Below, piece after piece: positions 8,057 to 16,901 of a stretch of DNA of 43,819 nucleotides. The notes beneath the pieces are model-generated. The model ran no database searches. It saw only the letters and a list, made by a program, of their open reading frames with translations, and was not told where the DNA came from. Origin of the DNA: UBA9715 sp964553375 (GTDB lineage: Bacteria; Actinomycetota; Coriobacteriia; Coriobacteriales; Eggerthellaceae). The DNA lies in contig CAZKKN010000011.1 of NCBI GenBank assembly GCA_964553375.1, positions 1-43,819 of the forward strand, written 5' to 3'. The first letter of the stretch is position 1. Each line of letters begins with the position of its first letter. The translations under genes were made by a program, and so were the position numbers.

Positions 8057-8926
8057 ATGGACCAGACCACACCCCATAGCGCCCGCGAATGGAACGAGCT
8101 GTGGCAGGCGCGCCAGCAAGAGCACACCATGGATCACGATGCAGCCTACTGGAATGAGCGTGCCCGCACCTTCAGTCAAAAGGACTCACCGGATTCCTAT
8201 GTTGAGCGCTTTCTCGCTCTAGCTGGGGTGCGTCCCACCGATTCGATCTTCGACATGGGATGCGGTACGGGTAATCTCTCCATCCCCTTAGGCCAGCAAG
8301 GCCACGAAGTGCTGGCAGCGGATTTCTCCAGCGTTATGCTGGAGCGTCTTCAAACGAAGCTCAACGCAGAGCACATCCGAACCGTGCGCACCATGGAGCT
8401 CTCATGGGAAGACGACTGGCAGGCCGAAGGCGTGGAGCCTGGAAGCTTCGACATCTGCGTGGCATCGCGCTCCATAGCCGCCAACGACCTCCAAGGAGCA
8501 TTGGAGAAGCTTTCCGCCACTGCACGCCGCCGCATCTGCATCACGCTATCCACCGGCGCATCCCCCCGCATTCACGACCGCATGCTGCAGGAGCTGGGGC
8601 TGCCATGGGCACCGGGCTTCGATGCCGTCTACGCCATCGGCATCCTCATCGGCTTGGGATTCGAGCCGGAGCTCACCTATATCCACACGTCCCGCAATGA
8701 CCGGTTCGAAAGCATGGCCGACGCCGAGGAGAAATACCTTGCCATGGTGAAAGGAGTCCTGGATCCCGCAGCCACCAGCCAGCTTGAGTCGGTTCGGCCG
8801 CGCTTGCGCCGTTGGCTTGAAGACAACCTGACTTCAGCCGCAGACCCCCGAAACCCTCAGGCCCTGCAGCTGAACCGGCCCCGTGAAGTCTCATGGGCCT
8901 TCATAGCTTGGGACAAGCAGCTCTAG
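8057..8926 (+). CDS. Class I SAM-dependent methyltransferase
   Basis: A 289-aa protein. Motif I for S-adenosylmethionine binding is IFDMGCGTGNLSIPLG at about residues 68-83, followed by HEVLAADFSSVMLERL (acidic post-I loop). An N-terminal extension of about 60 residues contains AYWNERARTFS, often seen before the methyltransferase core in this family. The start ATG at 8057 has GAGAGGAG upstream; the frame extends 5' but that part overlaps the neighbouring promoter region and looks non-coding. The substrate is unknown and no neighbour indicates a pathway. The spacer to the flavodiiron gene (8927-9040) holds nothing I can name. Confidence 0.8.
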   Translation: MDQTTPHSAREWNELWQARQQEHTMDHDAAYWNERARTFSQKDSPDSYVERFLALAGVRPTDSIFDMGCGTGNLSIPLGQQGHEVLAADFSSVMLERLQTKLNAEHIRTVRTMELSWEDDWQAEGVEPGSFDICVASRSIAANDLQGALEKLSATARRRICITLSTGASPRIHDRMLQELGLPWAPGFDAVYAIGILIGLGFEPELTYIHTSRNDRFESMADAEEKYLAMVKGVLDPAATSQLESVRPRLRRWLEDNLTSAADPRNPQALQLNRPREVSWAFIAWDKQL

Positions 8927-9040
8927 CGAACCCGCGCAAAACGCGTCAGACCGAAACGCCCGAACCGCCTAGCGCTTGACCTGCTCATAGCTGCTACTCA
9001 GCCGTGATCCGTGTCGCCTCGTCTTGCAAGCGTCCGGATA

Positions 9041-10225
9041 TTACCTGTTATCTGCCACCAGATCGGTCACAGCCTTGAAAAGGGCCTCATTGCCCGCTGC
9101 GTCATCATTCCAATCGCAGGTTTGCGGTTCAAGGGCCATGGTGAAGCCGGCCCCTTCCATCACGCTGGATATCTCCTTCGGCCCTGCGGCGGCCCAGCCA
9201 TAGGAACCGAAGGCGATGCCGGTGCGCCCTTTAGGGGCTAGGCCCTTCAGATAAGTGAGGAATTCACCGGTCGGCGGCAGCACCGTGTTGTTGTGAGTAG
9301 AAGAGCCCACTGCCACGTACTTCGCGTCCATGACCTCCACCATGATGTCGGAGATATCGCTTTGGCGGATATCGAAGAGCCGCACGGCAACACCTGCGGC
9401 CATAAACGCCTCGGTGATGGCCTGCGCCATGCGCTCGGTAGCGCCATACATGGACGAATAGGCCACCACAGCCGAATCCTGGGGTTCAAGTGCGCACCAC
9501 TGCTCGTACTGATCAAGGATGCGCTCGATGGAAGAGCGCCAGATAAGTCCGTGAGCCGGGGCGATAAGCTCCAAATCCAGTTCGCGCACAGCGGCAACGG
9601 CCTTGGCGGTCTGGCGGGCGAAGGGCATGATGATGTTCGCGAAATACTTCTTCGCATGAGCGAAAAGCGCACAGGCATCCACCTCGTCATCGAAGCGATG
9701 GGAGGTGGCGAGGAACTGGCCGAAAGCATCATTGGAGAAAAGCACCTTGTCAGCGGCGCTGTAGGTCACCATGTTGTCGGGCCAATGCACCATGGGCGTG
9801 TGGATGAACTGCAACGTACGCTTGCCGATGGAAAGGGTATCACCGCTTCTCACGGGTACGAATTCCCGCTCTTCCCCAAGATAGGTCTTCAGAATGGCAA
9901 GCCCTTTAGGATCGCTTGTGACCACCTTCGCCTGCGGGGCCGCTGCAAGCACCTTCGCCAGCGACCCAGCGTGGTCCTTCTCGCTGTGGTTGGACACGAT
10001 GTAGTCTATGCGCGCAGGATCCACCACGTCAGCGATGCGCTCAAGCAGCTCGCCTTCAAATCCCGGAGTGCAAGTGTCGATCAATGTTATGGATTCATCC
10101 ATGATGAGGAAGGCGTTATTCGTGGAACCTTGGGGCATGGTGAATCCATGGATGTAGCGCTCATTCCATTCAATCACGCCAACCCAGTAGATATCCGGTT
10201 TGATCTCGTAGGCTTTGAACATCAT
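9041..10225 (-). CDS. Flavodiiron protein (FprA-type, class A)
   Basis: A 394-aa protein: a metallo-beta-lactamase-like diiron domain (about residues 1-250) followed by a flavodoxin domain (from about 255, AVVAYSSMYGATERMAQAI, the FMN phosphate loop). Diiron ligands are visible in NHSEKDHAGS (H-x-E-x-D-H), HWPDNM, SNDAFG and APAHGLIWR. There is no C-terminal rubredoxin or flavin-reductase domain, so it is the short class A type. Such enzymes reduce oxygen or nitric oxide to water or nitrous oxide in the cytosol of anaerobes. Two adjacent ATGs (10225 and 10222) follow AAGGAGA; either could be used. Confidence 0.93.
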   Translation of the reverse strand: MMFKAYEIKPDIYWVGVIEWNERYIHGFTMPQGSTNNAFLIMDESITLIDTCTPGFEGELLERIADVVDPARIDYIVSNHSEKDHAGSLAKVLAAAPQAKVVTSDPKGLAILKTYLGEEREFVPVRSGDTLSIGKRTLQFIHTPMVHWPDNMVTYSAADKVLFSNDAFGQFLATSHRFDDEVDACALFAHAKKYFANIIMPFARQTAKAVAAVRELDLELIAPAHGLIWRSSIERILDQYEQWCALEPQDSAVVAYSSMYGATERMAQAITEAFMAAGVAVRLFDIRQSDISDIMVEVMDAKYVAVGSSTHNNTVLPPTGEFLTYLKGLAPKGRTGIAFGSYGWAAAGPKEISSVMEGAGFTMALEPQTCDWNDDAAGNEALFKAVTDLVADNR

Positions 10226-10343
10226 CTGTCTCCTTGCTCACTGGCTTTCTTGCTGGTCATTCCCAGATTCTATAGGGATGCGCACCGGCACTCAAGGCCC
10301 CAGCCATGACAGGCCTGCACCGCAACCCCACCCCGCCGCTCAC

Positions 10344-10739
10344 TCAGTAGCCCATCTCATAGAGGCGGTCATCATCCAGGCCGAAATAATGGCCTATCTC
10401 GTGAATCACGGTCTTACGCACCTCATCCACCACTTCTTCACGGGTTTGGAACGAGCGCTCATGGGGACCCTTGAAGATGGTGATGGTGTCAGGTACATCC
10501 ATGTCGTAGCAATCGGCGCGCTCGGGAAGGGGAATGCCATCATAAAGCCCCAGCAGCTCGTCGCCGATGAGGGTGCCTCCCAAGCATTCCGGGTCCTCTA
10601 AAGCCTGGTAGTCCTCTTCGTCAGGCTCGTCGGCTATGAAGATGGCGACGTTCTCCAACGCGTCCATGAACCGAGCGGGCATGCCGTCAAGCGCCTCTTG
10701 CACGGCATCTTCGAATTCCTCTTCGGTCATCTGCTGCAT
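10344..10739 (-). CDS. Minimal zincin metallopeptidase-like protein
   Basis: A 131-aa acidic protein with the zinc-binding motif HEIGHYFGLDDDRL near its C-terminus, fitting the short metallopeptidase family (DUF1025 type) widespread in actinobacteria. The chosen start (10739, MQQMTEEEFEDAV) has AGGAGG six bases upstream; the frame extends further upstream but that part looks like untranslated leader. The family is structurally a bare zincin core with unknown substrate. It stands alone, divergent from sufC. Confidence 0.85.
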   Translation of the reverse strand: MQQMTEEEFEDAVQEALDGMPARFMDALENVAIFIADEPDEEDYQALEDPECLGGTLIGDELLGLYDGIPLPERADCYDMDVPDTITIFKGPHERSFQTREEVVDEVRKTVIHEIGHYFGLDDDRLYEMGY

Positions 10740-10985
10740 ACGGTTCCTCCTCGGGCACTTCCAAAACGGAGAGCGAAGCCTGTCTGCTATCCCCATTGTA
10801 CCGCCCCCGGTAGACACCTGGTTAACGGCTTTGCATAGGATTCGCCACGGTTCGGTTCCCAAGGCACGGATGCAGGGGTCGCAGTATGCCACTCAATCAT
10901 TTGTTACGGTGCTGTTCGGTGCCATATTTCGCGGCTAGTGCTACCATGGCTAGGAATAAATGAGAGTGTAGTTAGGAGATTCAAC

Positions 10986-11762
10986 GTGTTAGAGCTTTCT
11001 GATATCGTCTTCGAGGTTACATCGGAGACGGACTCTTCCCAGAAGAAGCGCATCATCGACGGGCTCTCGCTTACCGTTCCCGATAACCGGTTCATGGTTA
11101 TCACCGGGCCTAACGGGGGCGGGAAATCCACTTTGGCCAAGTTGGTGATGGGCATCGAGAAACCCACTTCGGGTCGCATCCTGTTCAATGGCGAGGATAT
11201 CACCGAAGCATCCATCACCGACCGCGCTCGTATGGGCATAGGCTATGGCTTCCAACAGCCAGCACGTTTCAAGGGCATGACGGTGAAGAAGCTTCTGGAT
11301 ATCGCTGCGGGCCGCAAGCTGCCCATGCTGGCTTGCAATGAATACCTCGCGAAGGTGGGGCTGTGCTCTGCAAGCTACCTCACGCGCGAGGTGGACAAGA
11401 GCCTGTCAGGTGGCGAGGTGAAACGCATAGAGATCGCCACCATCCTTGCCCGCGACCCGCAACTGGCGATTTATGACGAGCCTGAGGCAGGCATCGACCT
11501 GTGGAGTTTCGACCGCCTCACCGAGACGTTCCGGGATATCCACGATGCTCAGGGCGGCCGTTCCATCGTGATCATCTCGCATCAAGAGCGCATCATCTCC
11601 CTGGCAGACGAGGTGGTCGTGCTCCGCGATGGCAGGATCTGCGAGACGGGCACGCCCAGCGAGATCATGCCGAAGCTCGGATTCGTTTCCAAGGGCGTTC
11701 CCGGCTGCCAGCTTACGGAGCCCACCGAGCTTCATCTCACCGAGATCCCAACCACTTGCTAA
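10986..11762 (+). CDS. sufC: SufC-like Fe-S cluster assembly ATPase
   Basis: A 258-aa ABC-type ATPase with Walker A GPNGGGKSTLAK, signature LSGGEVKRIEIATIL, Walker B LAIYDEPEAGID and an H-loop in IISHQERI. SufC-type features include EDITEASITDRARMGIGYGFQQPARFKGM. It starts with GTG at 10986, preceded by TTAGGAGAT. It forms a two-gene unit with the SufB/D-like gene 15 bases downstream. No sufS, sufU or sufD is present here, so this is the reduced SufBC (SmsCB-like) arrangement known from archaea and many anaerobes. No IscR-type site was recognised in the 246-base upstream region. Confidence 0.92.
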   Translation: MLELSDIVFEVTSETDSSQKKRIIDGLSLTVPDNRFMVITGPNGGGKSTLAKLVMGIEKPTSGRILFNGEDITEASITDRARMGIGYGFQQPARFKGMTVKKLLDIAAGRKLPMLACNEYLAKVGLCSASYLTREVDKSLSGGEVKRIEIATILARDPQLAIYDEPEAGIDLWSFDRLTETFRDIHDAQGGRSIVIISHQERIISLADEVVVLRDGRICETGTPSEIMPKLGFVSKGVPGCQLTEPTELHLTEIPTTC

Positions 11763-11777
11763 CTGAGGAGCATCATC

Positions 11778-12713
11778 ATGGCAGAAAAAGCAGTACTCGA
11801 CCCCATTGATGAGGACCTTCTTGCGGCCATTGCCAACATCCACGGCATGCCGAAGGGGGCTTTCAACATACGCAAGGATGGCGAGCTGGTGGAGCGCCAT
11901 TCCTCGGCGAACATCGAGATATCCACTAAGACCGATCACCCGGGCATCGACATCCACATCGCGCCCGGCACCAAAGGCGAAACCGTGTTCATCCCGGTCA
12001 TCGTGACGCAATCGGGCCTGAAAGACGTCGTATACAACACCTTCTACATCGGCGAGGATTGCGATATCACCATCATTGCGGGATGCGGCATTCACAACTC
12101 CAGCCATGCGGCTTCGGAGCATGACGGCATCCACACGTTCTATTGCGGGAAGAACTCCCACATCAAATATGTGGAGAAGCATTATGGCGAAGGCGAGGGC
12201 ACGGGGGATCGCATTTTGAACCCCGTCACCAATGTGGTGATGGAAGAAGGCTCTTCCTGCGAGATGGAGATGATACAGCTGCGCGGCGTGACCTCCACCG
12301 TGCGCGACACCAATGCCGAGCTTGCCGATGGGGCGCGATTGGTCCTCACCGAGAAACTGCTCACCCACGATAAGCAAACGGCCACATCCAACATGAAGGT
12401 TGAGCTGAACGGTGATGACTCCAGCGTGCAGGTCATCTCGCGCTCGGTGGCTCAAGACGATTCTGTGCAGATATTCAACCCGTTGGTTATCGGTAACGCA
12501 GCTTGCCGCGGTCACGTGCAATGCGATGCCATCATCATGGGCAACGCGAAAGTGACTGCCATCCCGGGTATCGAGGCTGCAAGCGAAGATGCGCAGCTGA
12601 TACATGAGGCGGCCATCGGCAAGATCGCCGGCGACCAGATCGTGAAGCTGATGACGCTGGGGCTCACCGACGAAGAAGCCGAACAGGAGATATTGGAGGA
12701 CTTCCTGAACTAA
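11778..12713 (+). CDS. sufB: SufB/SufD-like Fe-S cluster scaffold protein
   Basis: A 311-aa SufBD-domain protein, shorter than E. coli SufB (about 495 aa) as is typical of the minimal SufBC systems. Conserved residues likely to hold the cluster lie in AGCGIHNSSH, YVEKHYGEGEG and the C-terminal ACRGHVQCDAIIM and ASEDAQLIHEAAIGKI (Glu/His of the SufBD core). It would form a SufB2C2 complex with the preceding ATPase. The start ATG at 11778 follows CTGAGGAG. It is an essential source of Fe-S clusters for the cluster-rich reductive system downstream in this window, although that link is only general. Confidence 0.88.
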   Translation: MAEKAVLDPIDEDLLAAIANIHGMPKGAFNIRKDGELVERHSSANIEISTKTDHPGIDIHIAPGTKGETVFIPVIVTQSGLKDVVYNTFYIGEDCDITIIAGCGIHNSSHAASEHDGIHTFYCGKNSHIKYVEKHYGEGEGTGDRILNPVTNVVMEEGSSCEMEMIQLRGVTSTVRDTNAELADGARLVLTEKLLTHDKQTATSNMKVELNGDDSSVQVISRSVAQDDSVQIFNPLVIGNAACRGHVQCDAIIMGNAKVTAIPGIEAASEDAQLIHEAAIGKIAGDQIVKLMTLGLTDEEAEQEILEDFLN

Positions 12714-12758
12714 CGCACGTACGCTATCGCTGCTTGAATCCTTCCGGACTCTGAACGG

Positions 12759-13547
12759 CTAGGACATCCCGTATTTCCTGCGCACGCGCTGCAGCTTGGA
12801 AAGAATGGGGTTCGCCAACAGGAGAAGCGTGAGGAATGTAGCGATGCCATGGGTGACGTTTATAGGGAAACCTGCGATATAGACCGCTGCAACGGCCTCT
12901 GGCGTTATGGACGAGATCATATAGAACAACGAACTGGTATCCAACACCGGACCGGCGATCACGATGATGAACAGGCCGCCGCACACGCTTAGACCAACGC
13001 GCTGCTTCAGCGAGAGGTCGTTACGGGGGAATATCCCCTTGTCCGCAAGCAGCCCGAACACGCAGCCGCAAAGGCCGAACGCGAGCATCTGCCAGGGGGT
13101 CCACGGTCCCTGTCCAAAGATGAAACCGCTTGCAAGAGCCGCAACGGATCCCACAAGGAAACCCGATGAGGCACCGAACGCCACCCCGGAGATCATGATG
13201 ATGGCAGCCATGGGTTTGAAGTGGGGAACCCAGATGAAAGCGACCCTTGCCGCTACGGCGAGCGCGCACATGACCGCAATCGTCACCAGCTCCCTTGCCT
13301 GGGGGCGCCTGCTCTCGAACTGCACGAAGAACGGAACGATGGCGCAGATCACCACAACGATGCTTGCAACCACATAGGACCTTCCGCCCACAAGCGCACC
13401 TGCGATCACGGCTCCGATCGCAATGACGATTGCAGCAACGAGCGAAATCACGAAAACCGGGCTCTTCCTCGATGGCGCAAGGCCGTCTTCCGTCTGGGCC
13501 GCCCCTTGTGTTTGCTCCGGCTCTCTCCCCTGCTCTAGCTCAGGCAT
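12759..13547 (-). CDS. ECF transporter S component, probably for cobalamin/corrinoids
   Basis: A 262-aa membrane protein. After a charged N-terminal tail there are two extra helices (about residues 31-80) and then a six-helix S-component core containing FGQGPWTPWQMLAFG and a conserved MCALAVAARVAFIW helix. It is the last of four overlapping genes (it overlaps the ATPase gene by 13 bases) that are all downstream of a cobalamin riboswitch, so corrinoid is the predicted substrate (CbrT-like role). The substrate assignment rests on the riboswitch and operon, not on residues. S components bind the substrate and pair with EcfT and the two ATPases. Confidence 0.82.
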   Translation of the reverse strand: MPELEQGREPEQTQGAAQTEDGLAPSRKSPVFVISLVAAIVIAIGAVIAGALVGGRSYVVASIVVVICAIVPFFVQFESRRPQARELVTIAVMCALAVAARVAFIWVPHFKPMAAIIMISGVAFGASSGFLVGSVAALASGFIFGQGPWTPWQMLAFGLCGCVFGLLADKGIFPRNDLSLKQRVGLSVCGGLFIIVIAGPVLDTSSLFYMISSITPEAVAAVYIAGFPINVTHGIATFLTLLLLANPILSKLQRVRRKYGMS

Positions 13548-15214
13548 AGTTCGATCACATCCTCATCGGTGATGGCATTCGAGAAGACATGGCGGCTCAT
13601 CCGATTCGCGGCCGTTGTGTAGAAGCTGTTGGAAGAGAAGAAGCGGCGTGGGAGGTTCGTCGTCACCACCGAGCCGTCGAAGAACATGGAGATGGCATCG
13701 GCATGTCGTGCGCAGAACTCCACATCGTGCGAGACCATGATGATGCTCACGCCATCTTCAACGAGTCTTCTCATGACCCTCGCAAGCTCGCGCTTGAAGA
13801 AGCAGTCTATCCCCTTCGTCGGCTCGTCCAGAAGAAGCACCTTCGGCTTGGTGAGCAGCACCTTTGCAAGGGCCGCCCTTTGTTGCTCTCCGCCCGATAA
13901 ATCGTAAGGATGGGAATCCAAAAACCCTCCCAGATCGCACATCCGCACGACCTCGGCGATGCGCTCTTCCCTATCCGCATCACCGGGAGAGAGCATCTCT
14001 TCCAAATCGGCGCGGACCGTCTTCTTCACGAACAGGTTCTGAGGGTCTTGCGGCAACATCGCCACCCCGCCACAGAACAGCTTCTTCTCGCTCCACGCCT
14101 TCAAGGGGCGCCCGAGGATCCGGATCTTGCCGCGATACGGCTTCACCACGCCGCAAATGCTCTTGAGCAAGGTTGATTTGCCGGTTCCGTTCCCGCCTAC
14201 GATCGCATAGAGGCAGCCCGCTGGGATTTCAAGATCAACGCCGCGTAGCACATCTGGTGCCTCCCTTTCGTAGCGGAACCACACTTCTTTGAGGCTCACT
14301 GCCGGGTTTTCAACCTCATCATCGAACGGAACCTCCGGGAAACCCCTCTCGTCAGGCGGATGCGACTCAACATACTCTGAGAGCCAGGTGCGCCCCTCCC
14401 TCACCGTTAACGCGCATTCATCCGTCGAGGCATCCTGCGCAAAGCCCTCATTCACACCATAGAAGATGCGCACAGGGGACGGAAGCGAGAACGTCATATC
14501 ATCTCCCGAAGCGTAAAGGGCGCTTGCAACCTCACGAGGAGGCCCATAGGCAGCAATGCCGCCATCGCTCATCGCAAGCACATTATCTGCACTCGCGTAG
14601 ATGTCCTCCAGCCGGTGCTCGGTGATGATGATTGTCGTTCCCAACTCCAGATTGATCTTCTTCACCGTGTTCAGGAAATCCGAAGCCGCTATGGGATCAA
14701 GCTGGCTGGTCGGCTCATCCAGGATGAGCACATCCGGCTGCATGGCCATGATGGAAGCCAGGTTAAGAAGCTGTTTCTGGCCTCCGGACAACTCGGCTAC
14801 GTTGCGATGGAACCAATCCTGGATTCCGAAGTAGCTTGCCATCTCGGCAACGCGAAGCCGCATAACGGATTGATCGCACCCCAAGCTCTCCAGTCCGAAA
14901 GCGAGCTCATGCCACACCTTATCGGTCACCACCTGCGCATCGGGGTTCTGCATGACGAACCCGATACGGCTCACCTGCTCCCTTTCGGGAACCTGGGAAA
15001 GTTGAACCCCATCGAATAGCACGCGGCCCGACGTCTCGCCGAAGGGGGTCAGAACTGACTTCAGGTGACGAAGCAACGTCGTTTTCCCGCATCCGCTCTT
15101 CCCGCAGATGCACAGATACTCCCCTGCCTGCACCTGGAAACTGATTTTGCGAAGCGCTTGCCGGGATGCGTCGGGATACGAGAAGGTCAGTTCCTGGATA
15201 TCGAAAAGCGCCAT
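13535..15214 (-). CDS. ECF transporter dual ATPase (EcfA-EcfA' fused in one chain)
   Basis: A 559-aa protein with two complete ABC ATPase domains. First domain: Walker A GKSGCGKTTLLRH, signature LSGGQKQLLNLASI, Walker B LILDEPTSQLDP. Second domain: Walker A GGNGTGKSTLLKS, signature LSGGEQQRAALAKVL, Walker B VLLLDEPTKGID. In many organisms these are two genes; here they are fused with a linker of about 100 residues. The start at 15214 (MALFDIQELTFSYPD) has GAGAGAGG upstream and lies inside the end of ecfT (28-base overlap), implying translational coupling. It energises corrinoid uptake and could also serve the second EcfT encoded at 24545. Confidence 0.92.
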   Translation of the reverse strand: MALFDIQELTFSYPDASRQALRKISFQVQAGEYLCICGKSGCGKTTLLRHLKSVLTPFGETSGRVLFDGVQLSQVPEREQVSRIGFVMQNPDAQVVTDKVWHELAFGLESLGCDQSVMRLRVAEMASYFGIQDWFHRNVAELSGGQKQLLNLASIMAMQPDVLILDEPTSQLDPIAASDFLNTVKKINLELGTTIIITEHRLEDIYASADNVLAMSDGGIAAYGPPREVASALYASGDDMTFSLPSPVRIFYGVNEGFAQDASTDECALTVREGRTWLSEYVESHPPDERGFPEVPFDDEVENPAVSLKEVWFRYEREAPDVLRGVDLEIPAGCLYAIVGGNGTGKSTLLKSICGVVKPYRGKIRILGRPLKAWSEKKLFCGGVAMLPQDPQNLFVKKTVRADLEEMLSPGDADREERIAEVVRMCDLGGFLDSHPYDLSGGEQQRAALAKVLLTKPKVLLLDEPTKGIDCFFKRELARVMRRLVEDGVSIIMVSHDVEFCARHADAISMFFDGSVVTTNLPRRFFSSNSFYTTAANRMSRHVFSNAITDEDVIELCLS

Positions 15215-16071
15215 ACAGCAGCCTCTCTCGCATTGACGATGGATGGAATGAACACGAACACCGAGAATGCTGTGAAACCAGCGGTCTCGAAAGCCCCCCA
15301 AGGTGGCAGGACGATTGCAGGAGTATACTCTATGGATGCCGCCCCACCTGCAATGCAAATGCTCGCAACGAGGAACGAGGCGAGCAGGATCGCGAATACC
15401 GAGCCGTTGCAGAAGCCGAAGCAATACCGCGCGAACGATGACCGCCTCCCCACCCCGTATCCTCGCGCGCGCATGGAATCCGCCATGGTCACGCCCCCCT
15501 CGAGCGCCCACGTGGTGAGCGCCGAGAGCACCGATGCCCCGTTTTCAATCCGGGCACCCAAGCTTCCGTCGAAAGCCGACCTGCCGATGCACCTCCTCGC
15601 GATGGAGATCTGCGTCGCCTTGCGCTGATAGGAGGGAACCAATCGCAACGCCATGGTGAGGACCAACGTGAATGCCGGGGCCATGCCGCCGAAGAGATAG
15701 GTGAACCTATCGCTTGTGACCATGCGGCTATAGCTTGCGAACCACAGGAGCATGGTTGCGAACATGATGCCGGTCGACAGCCCATACGCCATCGCCTGCA
15801 AGGTGAACGGCCGCCCGAATACAAGGAAGAGCACCGTATCGCCCCGCGTATTGAAAAGCGGGTTGATCAAGGTAAGGGCAGCGATGACGCCCATCATGCC
15901 CAAGGCCATCTTCCATCCGGATCTGCCCCGGATGGTCACATACAAAACCACTGAGGCAAGCAGCCCAACGAACTGAAACAAGGGATGCTGGACTATCACG
16001 CACAGGATGATCGCACCCACGAAGAACGAGAAGACGACCAACGGATGAAGGGACGAGAAAGCGGTCCGCAT
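15187..16071 (-). CDS. ecfT: ECF transporter transmembrane component EcfT (corrinoid operon)
   Basis: A 294-aa membrane protein with about six helices and the coupling motif regions of EcfT/CbiQ proteins: a cytosolic segment with ATQISIARRCIG and DSMRARGYGVGRRSSF, where the A-R-G signature helices grip the ATPases. The gene begins three bases after the DUF4430 stop and has no strong ribosome site of its own, so it is probably translated by coupling. It is downstream of the cobalamin riboswitch. It joins the S component to the fused ATPase. Confidence 0.88.
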   Translation of the reverse strand: MRTAFSSLHPLVVFSFFVGAIILCVIVQHPLFQFVGLLASVVLYVTIRGRSGWKMALGMMGVIAALTLINPLFNTRGDTVLFLVFGRPFTLQAMAYGLSTGIMFATMLLWFASYSRMVTSDRFTYLFGGMAPAFTLVLTMALRLVPSYQRKATQISIARRCIGRSAFDGSLGARIENGASVLSALTTWALEGGVTMADSMRARGYGVGRRSSFARYCFGFCNGSVFAILLASFLVASICIAGGAASIEYTPAIVLPPWGAFETAGFTAFSVFVFIPSIVNAREAAVWRFSISRN

Positions 16072-16074
16072 CGC

Positions 16075-16575
16075 CTACATGGAGATGTATTCGAGCTCTA
16101 TCGTGTCGCCATCGGCCAGCTGATAGCTGTCGATGGACTCCATGACCTGTTCGCCGTTCACGGTATATACCCAACCAGAGGTACCGGCCGCAGCTTTGCC
16201 GCCGATGGAGGTGATGTATTTCCCGTATTGCCCGTCCTCGATGACTATATCCATATCGGCAGCTTCGATGGCATCGAATGCCGTTGCGTTATCCGATGCC
16301 ACCTCAACCGTATAGGTCTGAGGGGCAGCGGCGGGATCGTCCGCATTCTTCACAACGACCGTCGCCTCGATAACCTGGTTTTGCTGGGCCGAGACGGATG
16401 ATGCGCTGGAAGCAGCCTGCGACGAGCCGGATGCGGTGGCTGCGGACTGGCTTGCTTGGCCGGACGCGCAACCCGAGAGCAGGGCGAATGACAGCATCGC
16501 CACAGCGAGGGCGCTTAAGGCGAATGCGCGGAAAAACGGGATGGATCGGGGGGTACGCTCTGATTTGACAAACAT
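16075..16575 (-). CDS. DUF4430 lipoprotein, probable corrinoid-binding component
   Basis: A 166-aa lipoprotein: signal helix ending in the lipobox LLSGC (Cys about residue 34), an Ala/Ser/Gln-rich linker, and a DUF4430 domain (about 68-166) with TYTVEVASDNATAFDAIEAA and GKAAAGTSGWVYTVNGE. DUF4430 resembles the beta domain of transcobalamin/intrinsic-factor proteins. It is the first gene after a cobalamin riboswitch and just before ecfT, so capture of corrinoid at the cell surface for the importer is the natural reading. The ATG at 16575 follows AGAGAAG; the region further upstream in frame belongs to the riboswitch. Confidence 0.82.
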   Translation of the reverse strand: MFVKSERTPRSIPFFRAFALSALAVAMLSFALLSGCASGQASQSAATASGSSQAASSASSVSAQQNQVIEATVVVKNADDPAAAPQTYTVEVASDNATAFDAIEAADMDIVIEDGQYGKYITSIGGKAAAGTSGWVYTVNGEQVMESIDSYQLADGDTIELEYISM

Positions 16576-16603
16576 TTTCTTCTCTTTTCTCCCAGGGCTT
16601 CGA

Positions 16604-16745
16604 TTGTAGGCTCGGTACTCCGACTTCGTCTGCCGCTTCCCCGATGGTATTTGCAGCAGAGCTTTACGGTTACTGGTATAGCGCAGGATTCCCACCTGCA
16701 TTCCCCGAGGCGAATCGCACTGTCTATCCGAGACAGCCCACAAAG
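16604..16745 (-). ncRNA. Cobalamin riboswitch
   Basis: On the minus strand the leader contains the cobalamin-aptamer landmarks in order: GGGAATGCAGGTGGGAATCC (the GGGAA...GGTG...A.TCC core), then CCAGTAACCGTAAAGC (the AAC.GTAA element), and near the 3' end AAGTCGGAGTACCGAGCC (the AGCCAGGAGACCTGCC-type element). P1 can form between TGGGCT at 16740-16735 and AGCCTA near 16612-16607. The DUF4430 ATG follows the aptamer by about 30 bases with its ribosome site close to the aptamer end and no terminator, so translational control is more likely than attenuation. It controls the corrinoid uptake operon. Confidence 0.88.
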
Positions 16746-16757
16746 CCATTTGGATGG

Positions 16758-16786
16758 ATACTAAACCACGCAGACGGAACATTCAA
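16758..16786 (-). promoter_or_regulatory. Promoter of the corrinoid uptake operon
   Basis: On the minus strand, TTGAAT (16786-16781) and TAGTAT (16763-16758) are separated by exactly 17 bases, giving a predicted transcription start near 16751, a few bases before the riboswitch P1 stem. The fit of promoter and aptamer boundary supports both calls. Confidence 0.6.
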
Positions 16787-16857
16787 CTCCTTTACGGTTC
16801 CGCCTTTCGCCTTCGCGTGGCGTGAAGGCCCGTGCGCATTCCCTCCTTTCTCCTTGT

Positions 16858-16900
16858 AAAACCGCCGCTCATCGGTAGCCTTTCAACCGACAAGCGCCGG
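16858..16900 (-). terminator. Rho-independent terminator of the LuxR regulator gene
   Basis: Directly after the LuxR stop codon, the minus strand folds into a 15-bp stem (arms 16900-16886 and 16876-16862, one mismatch, two G-T wobbles) with a 9-base loop, followed by TTTT. It insulates the riboswitch-controlled operon from the regulator gene upstream. Confidence 0.8.
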
Positions 16901-16901
16901 G

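Noticed and set aside
16783..16857. Second cobalamin aptamer suggested by a repeated AACCGTAAAG near 16798-16789
   Set aside because: The other aptamer landmarks are missing there and the -35 element of the operon promoter lies just beside it.
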